DNA of 64,000 nt from Synechococcus sp. UW179A (GTDB lineage: Bacteria; Cyanobacteriota; Cyanobacteriia; PCC-6307; Cyanobiaceae). The stretch's first letter is position 1. The number at the start of each line of letters is the position of its first letter. The position numbers were made by a program, and so were the translations under genes. The notes under the pieces are model-generated. The model did not search any database. It worked only from the letters and a program-made list of their open reading frames with translations, and had not been told where the DNA came from. The DNA lies in contig NZ_UCNJ01000013.1 of the NCBI RefSeq assembly GCF_900473965.1, positions 1 to 64,000 of the forward strand, given 5' to 3'. This document shows, piece by piece, positions 1 through 7,109 of the stretch.

Positions 1-1
1 T

Positions 2-53
2 CGACGCTGAACTCAGGGAAGGCGAAGCCGAACCCGCCAAGCTCGAAGGCTGA
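2..53 (+). CDS. C-terminal end of an unknown protein (partial)
   Basis: The window opens inside a reading frame that stays open to a TGA at 51-53 and encodes an acidic tail (ends EPAKLEG). A rho-independent terminator follows about 30 bases later, which supports a real gene ending here. Too little is present to name it. Confidence 0.5.
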   Translation, partial: DAELREGEAEPAKLEG

Positions 54-82
54 TCGATTGATCAGTCTCTAAGCCCAGCAAC

Positions 83-108
83 AAGCCTCGCTTTGAGCGG
101 GGCTTTTG
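83..108 (+). terminator. Rho-independent terminator
   Basis: Nine-base arms (83-91 and 97-105, with G-T pairs) around a 5-base loop, running into a short T tract. It closes the gene that enters from the left edge. Confidence 0.75.
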
Positions 109-145
109 TCTTGCGCTGGTTCCAGCGAAAGGCGCATGCCGGCCG

Positions 146-277
146 TCACGAGCGCAACAGCTTGAAAAGCGCCCACAGTGCTGCCGCCGCAAGCAGCTAG
201 TACAGCCATGACCACTGCAGCAAAATTGCCGCCAAGAGGCCCACGACAAACAGCACAAGAAATCTGCCGAGGGTCAC
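146..277 (-). pseudogene. Possible degraded two-helix membrane protein
   Basis: A minus frame from a GTG at 277 encodes a strongly hydrophobic stretch, meets a TAG at 197-199, then continues in the same frame as a second hydrophobic stretch to a TGA at 146-148. This could be a broken membrane protein or chance hydrophobicity. No ribosome binding site is clear. Confidence 0.25.
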
Positions 278-373
278 ACCAAGCTGAGTAAGGTCTCACC
301 ATCTAAGCCAACCCCATTGGCCGCATCGCCATGGCTGTGGTCCGTAGGGTTCTCACCAATGACTGCTGTTTAG

Positions 374-502
374 ATGAACGTGGACAAAGACTTGCAAAAG
401 CAGGCACGCAAAAGCCTGCTTGGCACTGACCCCTCAATCGCCAAATACATGCAGGTGCTTGAGCATGAGGTCTGTCACCTCAAAAACTCAACTCACACTT
501 AA
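374..502 (+). CDS. Small hypothetical protein, 42 aa
   Basis: ATG-initiated frame, basic N-terminus followed by a helical stretch and ending in a polar tail (KNSTHT). No recognisable domain and no strong Shine-Dalgarno sequence. It may be a truncated copy of a longer protein. Confidence 0.3.
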   Translation: MNVDKDLQKQARKSLLGTDPSIAKYMQVLEHEVCHLKNSTHT

Positions 503-564
503 GCCAGAAGATCGAGGTTCTGCAACAGCAGCGTGCAGGCTGATGAAATCAATGAGCCATCAGC

Positions 565-747
565 TCAAGCAACTCTGAGGATCGCGCTGATCAGATTCGG
601 GCGCTGCCGCAATTCAGAGGTGAACTCGCGGGCCAGGTTTCTGGCTTCCATCGCATCGGAGGCGTAAACGCAACCTTCTAGGGTTGCACCGCTGAGATCC
701 CGGTAGCGCACCAAGTAGCGATTGATCGTTTGCAATGGTGTCATCAA
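565..747 (-). CDS. Small conserved-type hypothetical protein, 60 aa
   Basis: Starts at tandem ATG codons preceded at good distance by a GGAG ribosome binding site. The product is a short alpha/beta-looking domain (NRYLVRYRDLSG near the start) without a signal peptide or membrane segment. It follows the 70-aa gene at 760-972 by 12 bases, so the two are probably cotranscribed. Function unknown. Confidence 0.65.
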   Translation of the reverse strand: MMTPLQTINRYLVRYRDLSGATLEGCVYASDAMEARNLAREFTSELRQRPNLISAILRVA

Positions 748-759
748 CTGGCTCCTGAC

Positions 760-972
760 CTAAGCGAACCCGAAACGGCGCGCGGCGCTCGTTTCAAACT
801 CGCGTCTGATTTGCACAATCGCTTCGCGGGCGAAGGCTTTCTCGTTTTCCTGCGCTGTGATGATCTGTTTGGTGAGCTGACGTAACTGCTCAATGTCCTC
901 ACAGGCATCGATCTCACGAAACGACGATTCAAGGTTGAATTTCTGCTCAACCGACAAGTGATGGTTGGTCAT
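760..972 (-). CDS. Small helical protein, 70 aa; paralogue of the 61160-61318 product
   Basis: All-helical, charged small protein beginning MTNHHLSVEQKF. It aligns without gaps over about 29 residues to the 52-aa product at 61160-61318 (shared F..ES..R.IDA, then L..L). The N-terminal LS.EQ.F pattern recalls the NblA phycobilisome-degradation family, but that is a resemblance only and the remainder does not clearly match. It heads a two-gene minus unit with the 60-aa gene at 565-747. Confidence 0.65.
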   Translation of the reverse strand: MTNHHLSVEQKFNLESSFREIDACEDIEQLRQLTKQIITAQENEKAFAREAIVQIRREFETSAARRFGFA

Positions 973-1134
973 GGTGCAGAGATGGCAAAAGCCTCACGTA
1001 AGTGAGACGTTGATTAGCTTGCCTCCAACGATCGCCACTCCTTGGCTCGATCGTGACAGTGAAATCCGCCCTGGGCCGAACACACGCTCAGGCTCAGGGC
1101 TTGATAAGCCAACCTTTGCAGGTGGCAGCGACGC

Positions 1135-1278
1135 TCAGAAACCGAGCTGATTGAGGATGCCCTGGCCGGTGAGCAGTTCGGTGCCCAGGCCTATCACGAA
1201 ACCAAGCATGGCCAGGCGGCCATTCCAGGTTTCAGCGAAATTGACAAAGCCAAAGCGGCGTTGTGTGGTGTCAGTCAT
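1135..1278 (-). CDS. hli: High-light-inducible protein (Hli/Scp), 47 aa
   Basis: Single-helix member of the chlorophyll a/b-binding family, expected in the thylakoid membrane protecting photosystems by binding chlorophyll and carotenoid. The diagnostic motif ETWNGRLAMLGF is present, followed by a GLGTELLTGQG turn and a short C-terminus. It lies 45 bases downstream of the metallothionein gene on the same strand and probably shares its transcript and leader. Nearly identical in its core to the Hli at 57097-57234. Confidence 0.9.
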   Translation of the reverse strand: MTDTTQRRFGFVNFAETWNGRLAMLGFVIGLGTELLTGQGILNQLGF

Positions 1279-1323
1279 GGTTTTAGGTGCAATGGTTTCA
1301 GATGCAGAAGTGAATCAGGGAGA

Positions 1324-1497
1324 TCAACCAGCGCAGTTGCAACCGCAGGGCTCATGGCCATGGCATGGCTCCCTATTGAGATGACCATTGGCGCAAGCTT
1401 GCGAACAGAAGAGCTGGTTGCCACGCCGCATGGCTTTGGCTTCCTCAACTGCGCAGCTGCAACCAGGACAGGCGCACTGAACAAGAACTGCTGTCAT
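1324..1497 (-). CDS. bmtA: Cyanobacterial metallothionein (SmtA/BmtA family), 57 aa
   Basis: Ten cysteines (8, 10, 13, 15, 31, 35, 45, 51, 53, 55) and histidines at 39, 46 and 48 are arranged as in bacterial family-14 metallothioneins: CACPGCSC at the front, FCSQACANGH in the middle, CGCNC at the end. These proteins bind Zn and Cd as a thiolate/imidazole cluster in the cytoplasm. The ATG at 1497 has a GGAG site inside a conserved leader (1498-1590). First gene of a metallothionein-hli pair. SmtA-type proteins usually have nine cysteines; this one has an extra. Confidence 0.88.
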   Translation of the reverse strand: MTAVLVQCACPGCSCAVEEAKAMRRGNQLFCSQACANGHLNREPCHGHEPCGCNCAG

Positions 1498-1590
1498 GGA
1501 TGTCTCCGAGAAGGACCTTTTCTTTCTATGCCTGCCTCACTGCGCTGAGCAGAGGGGACAGCCGACCTCAGAGGTACGGTTTCAGGATCT
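1498..1590 (-). promoter_or_regulatory. Conserved 5' leader, copy 1 (upstream of metallothionein-hli)
   Basis: Read on the minus strand, this leader shares ungapped blocks with 9777-9869 upstream of another hli gene: CCTGAAACCGWACCT, CGGCTGTCCC, CATAGA, GGTCC and CTCGGAGACAYCC ending at the ATG. Each block lies at exactly the same distance from the start codon in both copies (for example 58 bases for the CGGCTGTCCC block and 80 for the CCTGAAACCG block). The GGAG ribosome site is inside it. A cis-acting RNA or a promoter-plus-leader cassette are both possible. Confidence 0.7.
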
Positions 1591-1754
1591 TTCCGGACGA
1601 GTTGCAAAGAAGCAGATTCACAGGTTTTTTTTCATTTGACTCATCCACGCATCACAGAGGGCAACACATCCATCGGGTATCCGTAGCCGTTGTCACCGAC
1701 GCGTGCATTTGCGCTGGCCAGCATGAGTGCATCTACATCGTTGGAGTTGGACTG

Positions 1755-1892
1755 ATGAAAGCCAACAGCAACCGTTGCCAAGACCTGAACAAACAGCTGG
1801 CCATGTACCGCGCCTTCCGCGACATGGATGGCGTGGCAGCCGTGACCCGCGAGCTGCAGATGGACGCCTGCGCCTGCCCAGTCAAGAACTGA
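1755..1892 (+). CDS. Small hypothetical protein, 45 aa, ending in a Cys motif
   Basis: ATG-initiated frame encoding a helical peptide whose C-terminus carries three cysteines (one at residue 8, two in DACACPVKN). Coding-like amino-acid composition, no signal peptide. It precedes the DNA polymerase gene on the same strand by about 80 bases. Confidence 0.5.
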   Translation: MKANSNRCQDLNKQLAMYRAFRDMDGVAAVTRELQMDACACPVKN

Positions 1893-1973
1893 GCCTGATC
1901 GAGAGACCCAAAATCGTCCGGCACTCCTCAATCGCCGGAACCAGTCGAGACTGCCTGGAGAACGTCAAAGTCG

Positions 1974-3926
1974 TTGTTCGATCAGCAACTGCTATTTCCA
2001 AGGCCTGACGCCATCCAAGCGGCTGACCCGGTCCCTTTCTCCGGGGAGCCTCCCAATGGCATCCATTACATCGACAAGCCGGATGATCTGCCGGATCCCG
2101 ACTCGATGGCACTGTCCATTGGCTTTGATCTGGAGACGTTCAACCGGCGCACCGATCTCTGGCGACACAAGGCCAGCCTCAGCCCATCTCTCGGTGGAGA
2201 AATTCGTCTGGCTCAGCTGAAGACGGCTGACAGCAACAGCACGCTGGTGATTGATGTTGCGGTGATCGGCCAACCGGCCGTTGATTGGCTGTGCACACTT
2301 GTGCGCAACCCTGAGCGCATGTTGGTGGGCCACAACCTCCTGTTTGAAGCCACTTTTCTGATCGCTGCCGGGATCAGACCGCTTTGCCAGTGGTGGGACA
2401 CGATGCTGGCCTGTCAGATCATCGGCGACTTGCCGAGCAACAGCCTGGCCGCCGCGACTGCTCACTACCTGAAGCGTGCACTCGACAAGGGAGAACAGAC
2501 CAGCGATTGGGGCAATGGCCTCACCGCCAGCCAGCTGCGCTATGCGGGTCTGGATGCCGAGATTGTTCTGCCTCTTGGGCGTGCGCTGCATCAGCAACTT
2601 GTGGCCACTCAACAGGTCGCGGTACACCGGCTTGATTGCTCCATGATCAGTGCCTGCGCCGATGGTCAGGTTCGAGGTCTGGCAGTTGATATGGAGGCTG
2701 CACTCCAATCCAGAACGAGGGCTCTAAGCGAACGGGAACGCTTGGCATCGGAGGTGCAAAAAACACTCGAGATCGAGAATTACAGGAGTCCGGACAAGTT
2801 GCAGAACGCCCTGAGTCTTCACCTGGGCGAACCGATCGACAACACAAAAGACCGGACTCTGAACTCTTTCCTGCCCGATCCTGTGATCGGGCAGCTGCTT
2901 CAGCTGAAGGCGCTGGATCAGGAACTGAAAGAGGTGAACTGGCTGCTTGAAGAAGCCAGGCTCACGGATGGCCGGGTCCGTCCCTACTACCGGATCATTG
3001 GTGCCAGCACTGGTCGCATGAGCACCAGTGCCCTGATCCGCGAAATCAGCAGTCACGTTCCCTCCGATACCGAGCGGTTCAAAACAGGCCAGAGACAAGG
3101 CGAACCCAAAGTCGTGAAACTCGGGCAGTGCGGGTTCAACTTCCAGGGCATCACCGGCGATCGCAAAAAAGCACTGGGCACCGGCAACCCCAACAGCGTG
3201 CTGATGGACCTCGACTGGTCATCCATCGAGATCCGTCTCCAGGCCAGTCCAAAGCTTTACAACGACGATGGTCAGCGCAGGATCCTGCTGGAGGGAATCG
3301 ACCCGCACGCCTACATCGCCAGTCAGGCCTGTGGACGCGAAATCACCAAAGCGGATCCGGAGCGCTCAACGATTGGGAAACGCGCCAATTTCGCCCTGGC
3401 TTATGGCTGTGGGCTTTCTGGTGTTCGCCAATTGCTCTCCCGCGCTCGCGGTGAGCAGGTCACGGAGATGGAAGCCCACAAGGTTTACGAGGCTTGGCAT
3501 CGCTTACACCCTCAGATGAGCCAGGAAATGGAGAAGTTCTCGAGCGGAAACCTAACCGAAGTGCGCAGTATTGCCGGGCGGCGAATGACATTCCGCAGCA
3601 ACCAGGCGGGCCCGGACGGCATCAGACCAATGCAACCGCTGGGACGAACCAACGGAATCAATTTCCCTGTTCAGGGCTCTGGTCGTGATCTGCTTGCCGC
3701 TGCGCTTGGTGACCTTTGGCCTGCGTTGGATCGCTTCGCAGGTGTTCACATCGTTGGCCTGATTCACGATGAGATTCTTCTCGAGGTTCCACGGGATCTG
3801 GTGGAGGAAGTGAAGGCCGTCGTCTTGGCCACGATGACCTCAGAGAAGCTTCAGAACCAGTACCTAGGTGACATTCCCCTGGAGGCGGATTGCAACATTG
3901 CAGAGAGCTGGGGAGAGGCTCACTGA
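1974..3926 (+). CDS. DNA polymerase family A with 3'-5' exonuclease, lacking the 5' nuclease domain
   Basis: A 650-aa template-directed DNA polymerase. Exonuclease motifs: DLE at 52-54, NLLFE at 121-125 and YAGLD at 190-194. Polymerase motifs: motif A DWSSIEIR from Asp414 (Trp where Tyr is usual), motif B with Lys469 and Tyr477 of RSTIGK...YG, and motif C HDE at 598-600. Bacterial Pol I is normally about 900 aa with an N-terminal 5' nuclease, absent here, so it resembles the short phage/plasmid-type enzymes. Start taken as TTG at 1974, with GGAG 13 bases upstream; the true start could be slightly downstream. Probably an accessory polymerase beside a chromosomal polA. Confidence 0.9.
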   Translation: MFDQQLLFPRPDAIQAADPVPFSGEPPNGIHYIDKPDDLPDPDSMALSIGFDLETFNRRTDLWRHKASLSPSLGGEIRLAQLKTADSNSTLVIDVAVIGQPAVDWLCTLVRNPERMLVGHNLLFEATFLIAAGIRPLCQWWDTMLACQIIGDLPSNSLAAATAHYLKRALDKGEQTSDWGNGLTASQLRYAGLDAEIVLPLGRALHQQLVATQQVAVHRLDCSMISACADGQVRGLAVDMEAALQSRTRALSERERLASEVQKTLEIENYRSPDKLQNALSLHLGEPIDNTKDRTLNSFLPDPVIGQLLQLKALDQELKEVNWLLEEARLTDGRVRPYYRIIGASTGRMSTSALIREISSHVPSDTERFKTGQRQGEPKVVKLGQCGFNFQGITGDRKKALGTGNPNSVLMDLDWSSIEIRLQASPKLYNDDGQRRILLEGIDPHAYIASQACGREITKADPERSTIGKRANFALAYGCGLSGVRQLLSRARGEQVTEMEAHKVYEAWHRLHPQMSQEMEKFSSGNLTEVRSIAGRRMTFRSNQAGPDGIRPMQPLGRTNGINFPVQGSGRDLLAAALGDLWPALDRFAGVHIVGLIHDEILLEVPRDLVEEVKAVVLATMTSEKLQNQYLGDIPLEADCNIAESWGEAH

Positions 3927-4049
3927 GAAAGTCGCGTTCATCGACTAAGCCAATTCCTTACAAGCATCGGACAGGTTTATGCGAGTTCATCTGCTACATC
4001 CGCCACAGGCGAGATCCACGAAAGGTTCAGGGCAAGACAAGCCCAAGAC

Positions 4050-4078
4050 TTGTTATTCATGGCAGGCAAGGTATAAAT
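4050..4078 (+). promoter_or_regulatory. Putative promoter of cyAbrB gene
   Basis: A TTGTTA box (4050-4055) and TATAAA (4072-4077) are separated by 16 bases, placing the start of transcription roughly 20 bases before the cyAbrB ATG. Prediction from spacing only. Confidence 0.4.
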
Positions 4079-4104
4079 ATGGTTGACGAATTCTTTTATC
4101 TGAA

Positions 4105-4473
4105 ATGCTCACTGGTGCCGATCTACTGGCCAAGGTCAAAGAACTGGGCGATGTGTCCAAAACTGATCTGGCAACTGCTTGTGGGTATGTCTCAAAGAAG
4201 AAAGACGGTTCTGACCGGGTGAACTTCACCGCTTTTTACGAAGCACTGCTGAATGCCAAAGGCATCGAACTGGGTGGTGGTTCTGCTGGCATGGGCAAAG
4301 GTGGTCGCAAACTCAGCTACACCGCCAAAGTTCAAGGCAATGGCAACCTCCTGGTTGGCAAGGCTTATACAGCCATGCTCGACCTTGCTCCTGGGGATGA
4401 ATTCGAGATCAAGCTCGGCAAGAAGGCGATCCGCCTGATTCCTGTCGGAGGGGAGGAAGAAGGAGAGGAGTGA
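4105..4473 (+). CDS. cyAbrB-type transcription regulator (AbrB family)
   Basis: A 122-aa cyanobacterial AbrB protein. The N-terminal part (LTGADLLAKVKEL, then a CGYVSKKKDG turn and RVNFTAFYEALL) and the C-terminal AbrB-like half (LVGKAYTAMLDL, PGDEFEIKLGKKAIRLI) follow the cyAbrB plan. These dimeric DNA-binding proteins act as broad regulators of carbon/nitrogen and redox metabolism in cyanobacteria. Monocistronic: own promoter upstream and a strong terminator at 4513-4541. The tail is very acidic. Confidence 0.9.
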   Translation: MLTGADLLAKVKELGDVSKTDLATACGYVSKKKDGSDRVNFTAFYEALLNAKGIELGGGSAGMGKGGRKLSYTAKVQGNGNLLVGKAYTAMLDLAPGDEFEIKLGKKAIRLIPVGGEEEGEE

Positions 4474-4512
4474 TCAGGCCACTAGGGCCAATCACCACTT
4501 AGTCGTTAGAAC

Positions 4513-4541
4513 GCAGGGTTGCTGGTCAGCCCTGCTTTTTT
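4513..4541 (+). terminator. Rho-independent terminator after cyAbrB
   Basis: Six-base arms GCAGGG/CCCTGC with an additional internal GCTG/CAGC pairing, followed directly by six T. Confidence 0.85.
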
Positions 4542-4607
4542 GTGCTTCAGCCAACCGAAGCGGCCTCAGGGCCTATCAACTAAAGTGCTGCACTAAGCGG
4601 ATTTTCG

Positions 4608-4850
4608 GTGAGCACAGAGAAACTCCATTGGAAAGACTTATCTCTTCAAGAGCTGGAGCTCGTTCTGAAATCGGAGGACGTCACAGGTGAACCAGAAGAT
4701 TATGAATACATCAGGCAAGGCGGAACCTTGCAAGTGCTCAACGACGAGTGTTCCATCGAAATTTCAGTTTCTCTGGGAAAAGAGCAACCAGACGGATTAA
4801 CTCAGGTTGAGCCAAAGGCCAAAGCCATTGAAGACAATCCACCAAGCTAG
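4608..4850 (+). CDS. Hypothetical protein, 80 aa
   Basis: GTG-initiated frame encoding an acidic, soluble protein (WKDLSLQELELVL near the N-terminus, then a short beta-rich region around VLNDECSIEISVSL). Possibly the first of three small plus-strand genes running to 5495. No recognised domain. Confidence 0.6.
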   Translation: MSTEKLHWKDLSLQELELVLKSEDVTGEPEDYEYIRQGGTLQVLNDECSIEISVSLGKEQPDGLTQVEPKAKAIEDNPPS

Positions 4851-4875
4851 AGTTTTAACAAGCTTTGAGTAGACT

Positions 4876-5043
4876 TTGTTAAGCCTGATTCCTCCTTATT
4901 ACCTGGCGGCACTCGGACTGGGGCTGGCAGCAATTGTTGTGGTCCTCTTTTATTCCTTCACTCGAACAACCAACTATGAAGTGCAAGAAAAGCTAAAGAA
5001 AGCTCAGCTCAGGAAGCAACGGCAACAGGCCAAAGATCTTTAA
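4876..5043 (+). CDS. Small single-pass membrane protein, 55 aa; paralogue of 7540-7683
   Basis: TTG-initiated frame. One membrane helix (LIPPYYLAALGLGLAAIVVVLF) followed by a charged amphipathic tail rich in Lys, Gln and Arg. The core pattern LxxxPxYYLxxLGxGLAxxVVVLF recurs in the minus-strand gene at 7540-7683, which supports both being real. It sits between two hypotheticals on the same strand. Function unknown. Confidence 0.6.
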   Translation: MLSLIPPYYLAALGLGLAAIVVVLFYSFTRTTNYEVQEKLKKAQLRKQRQQAKDL

Positions 5044-5054
5044 GCCTTGAACTC

Positions 5055-5495
5055 TTGTTTGATGATCCAATTCTAAAGGTTGAGCTCCGGGCAGCGAAAA
5101 TTCCTGGGTTACCAGGATTGGTTGCTGACCATAACTGGCTACTTGTGATTCGTTGTAATGAAGCAACCGGCCATCAGACATGTGATCGCTGGGAAATCTG
5201 GCAATTCGCGCGCCAGAATCATTGCTGCTGGGGACATCTTCACAAGAACCTTTTGGCTCCTTGCCAGGGTGTTGGCAGTGGTCCATCGCATTTGATCAAG
5301 CAATGGATTGGCGATGATGCTCTGAGTATGGCTGAGAAGATTGAATCCTCACCTAGCAACTACCCCTTCAAAGAGACCTACAGGTACTGGCCCGGCCCGA
5401 ACAGCAACACGTTTGCGCAATGGATCGTTCGCGAAAAAATGAATCTTGGTAACCGAGCAATTGGAAAAAGTTTCCCTGTTCCAGGCACCGTCTGA
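5055..5495 (+). CDS. DUF3750 domain protein
   Basis: 146 aa from a TTG at 5055. The C-terminal segment TYRYWPGPNSNTFAQW followed by an AIGK motif is characteristic of the DUF3750 family, and the middle carries several Cys/His/Trp residues. No signal peptide; probably cytoplasmic. Starts 12 bases after the membrane-protein gene stop, so probably cotranscribed. The biochemical role of the family is unknown to me. Confidence 0.75.
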   Translation: MFDDPILKVELRAAKIPGLPGLVADHNWLLVIRCNEATGHQTCDRWEIWQFARQNHCCWGHLHKNLLAPCQGVGSGPSHLIKQWIGDDALSMAEKIESSPSNYPFKETYRYWPGPNSNTFAQWIVREKMNLGNRAIGKSFPVPGTV

Positions 5496-5524
5496 CGACA
5501 ATGCCAGCTAGGTGATCGGAGGCA

Positions 5525-5722
5525 TCACTGCTCAAGCGCCTGGATCATCCGATCTTTTGCCTGAATGATCTCAGTCATCTGCTCAGCAGTGCCACCCAGA
5601 TCCGGATGAGCCGTCCTGGCCGTCAGCTTTTATGCAGCCTTGATGGCCTGCTCAAAGATGTTGCCATCGGCTGGTAAGCCCAACTGTCGGCGATCCACCT
5701 CACTGCCTGGCCTGCCAGCCAT
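5525..5722 (-). pseudogene. Broken J-domain protein
   Basis: The frame from ATG 5722 (MAGRPGSEVDRRQL) runs into TAA at 5630-5632, then continues in the same frame through a typical J-domain segment with HPDLGGT to TGA at 5525-5527. Without the internal stop it would read as the end of a DnaJ-type co-chaperone; the frame also stays open upstream of 5722. A functional J-domain gene of a different type lies at 55219-56067. Most likely a nonsense-inactivated gene. Confidence 0.55.
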
Positions 5723-5792
5723 CCTGTCCGTGAGATCAGACCAAGTTGCGCGGGATTTCGATCTCGCTCGGATTGACGAACGGAGAAACCGC

Positions 5793-5826
5793 CCCCCGCC
5801 AGACACTCTGCGGTGTCTGGCGGGGG
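5793..5826. repeat. Perfect 14-bp inverted repeat (hairpin)
   Basis: Arms 5793-5806 and 5813-5826 are perfect reverse complements around a 6-base loop, very GC-rich. No T tract follows on either strand, so it is not a classical terminator. It lies between the broken J-domain gene and the 58-aa gene. Confidence 0.7.
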
Positions 5827-5939
5827 ACCTCCTTCAAGTGTTGCCAGACGCAAAGCGACACCCCAGAACAAACAGTGACGGATGAAGTTCTGTTCGGGAG
5901 AGCCACTGGAGGTGAAGTCGAAGACTTCTCCATAGGGGA

Positions 5940-6116
5940 TCAGATTTTCAAGTTTTGACCAAAAACCTCATCGATCTTGTCGTGACCGTTGAGACCAACA
6001 GTTTCAAAAATATCCAGCAGGAAACACGCTGCTGCATCGAGGGTCGTCATCTGCGGAGCAGCTTCAACAGCGCCGTTGATCGCCCTGAGCCGATCCGGTG
6101 TGGCCAGCTGCTTCAT
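5940..6116 (-). CDS. Small hypothetical protein, 58 aa, overlapping the upstream gene
   Basis: Begins at ATG 6116, overlapping the stop of the 6113-6601 gene in an ATGA arrangement, which implies translational coupling. The product is helical (MKQLATPDRLRAINGAVEAA, then CFLLDIFETVGLNG) with no signal peptide. The coupling to a putative ribbon-helix-helix protein suggests a two-gene functional unit. Function unknown. Confidence 0.6.
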   Translation of the reverse strand: MKQLATPDRLRAINGAVEAAPQMTTLDAAACFLLDIFETVGLNGHDKIDEVFGQNLKI

Positions 6117-6601
6117 TCGCTGAATGTGTTCAGGCAGCCGAGCAGCTTCTTCCTGAACTTGACGTCTGTGTTTTCAATCAAATCAAGCAGCGCCTGCCTG
6201 CCTGCATCTGACAAGGATCGGTCACGGTCCATCTTCTGCTCGATATTGAAAATATTGATCTGCTTGGCAGTGACACCCGGCAAGTTACTGGCGTCTTTTC
6301 TGCAGATCTCCCATCGCCTGGCCTGAAGACGGGCTGCATCCCAGGCGTAGAACTCCGAGCGGTCAAGACGGGCCTGCTTTGTAACGTGCCGCTCAGCCCG
6401 GGGCGGTTGTGCTGGAGAAGCCGAACAGCCAGTCACCAGCTGATCGACAACCTTGCCGCAAGTCACGCCCCCTTGTTGAGCAAGACAGTCCAGCAGCTTG
6501 ATGGTCCGGGGCTGGAGCCAGACCTTAAGGCGTCTCGCCCCAGGACTGGCCGATGGATCGAAACGACCACTAGCACTGTGTTTTGAGGGCATAGTATTCA
6601 T
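6113..6601 (-). CDS. Putative ribbon-helix-helix-type regulator, 162 aa
   Basis: Start taken at ATG 6601 because a GGGAG site lies six bases upstream; an upstream TTG is also open. After a disordered basic N-terminus, RLKVWLQPRTIKLLDCLAQQ followed by a second helix (VTCGKVVDQLV) resembles the strand-helix-helix of Arc/MetJ-type DNA-binding proteins. The remainder is a helical C-terminal domain without a recognised family. Coupled by ATGA overlap to the 58-aa gene. DNA binding is inferred from pattern only. Confidence 0.6.
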   Translation of the reverse strand: MNTMPSKHSASGRFDPSASPGARRLKVWLQPRTIKLLDCLAQQGGVTCGKVVDQLVTGCSASPAQPPRAERHVTKQARLDRSEFYAWDAARLQARRWEICRKDASNLPGVTAKQINIFNIEQKMDRDRSLSDAGRQALLDLIENTDVKFRKKLLGCLNTFSE

Positions 6602-6862
6602 CGTGATCTCCCGGATCAACTCAACCGATCCGACGACTACTGATCGAACCTGCTTGTCAGCTCAAAGAAAGAACTGGGGGCTGCCGTCAGCCAGGCTGCG
6701 CTGGTCTGAGCTGCGGCTGGCCGTGATCCGCTCACCAAGAGAATACAAAAGGGCATCACGGCCAAGACATCAAACAGATGTGCCATAGATGGTTTCCCTG
6801 GCAATCATCTGATCATTAAAAACGAAAAGGCCAAGTAAATTCGGTCTACCTGCAAGCATCAC

Positions 6863-7096
6863 ATGTCGATGGAGGAATTGAAAAGATTTTTAGTTGCCAT
6901 GAGAGCCGACAAGACGCTATATGAAAAGGTTTCAAGTTTTGCGACTGCGAACGAGATCGCTTCGATCGCCACCAACCTGGGATTTGAATTCACTGAAACC
7001 GAACTGAAATCAATCTCCAATCAGAATGTTGAAGGTGTAAAGATCAAGACACAAGACACTACACCTTCGTATAATTTTGGCGAGGGCGGCAACTGA
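6863..7096 (+). CDS. Nif11-domain protein (RiPP leader-like), 77 aa
   Basis: The first 50 residues match the Nif11 leader pattern (MSMEELKRFLVAMRAD, then helices, then LGFEFTETELKSI). Nif11 domains serve as leader peptides of ribosomally made natural products, including the prochlorosins of marine picocyanobacteria. The remaining 25 residues contain no Cys and end in GEGGN, so a double glycine sits at the very end with essentially no core peptide behind it. No LanM-type enzyme is in the window. It may be an orphan leader, a decayed precursor, or a stand-alone Nif11 protein. Confidence 0.8.
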   Translation: MSMEELKRFLVAMRADKTLYEKVSSFATANEIASIATNLGFEFTETELKSISNQNVEGVKIKTQDTTPSYNFGEGGN

Positions 7097-7109
7097 GACC
7101 CCACAAGCA

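Noticed and set aside
1992-2708. Minus-strand 238-aa open frame inside the polymerase gene
   Set aside because: Antisense shadow of a gene with complete catalytic motifs; no ribosome site or domain.
5736-5933. Minus-strand 65-aa frame over the 14-bp hairpin
   Set aside because: Low-complexity translation, spans the hairpin, no ribosome site.
6863-7096. Prochlorosin biosynthetic cluster
   Set aside because: Only the leader-like protein is present; no LanM, transporter or Cys-containing core in the window.
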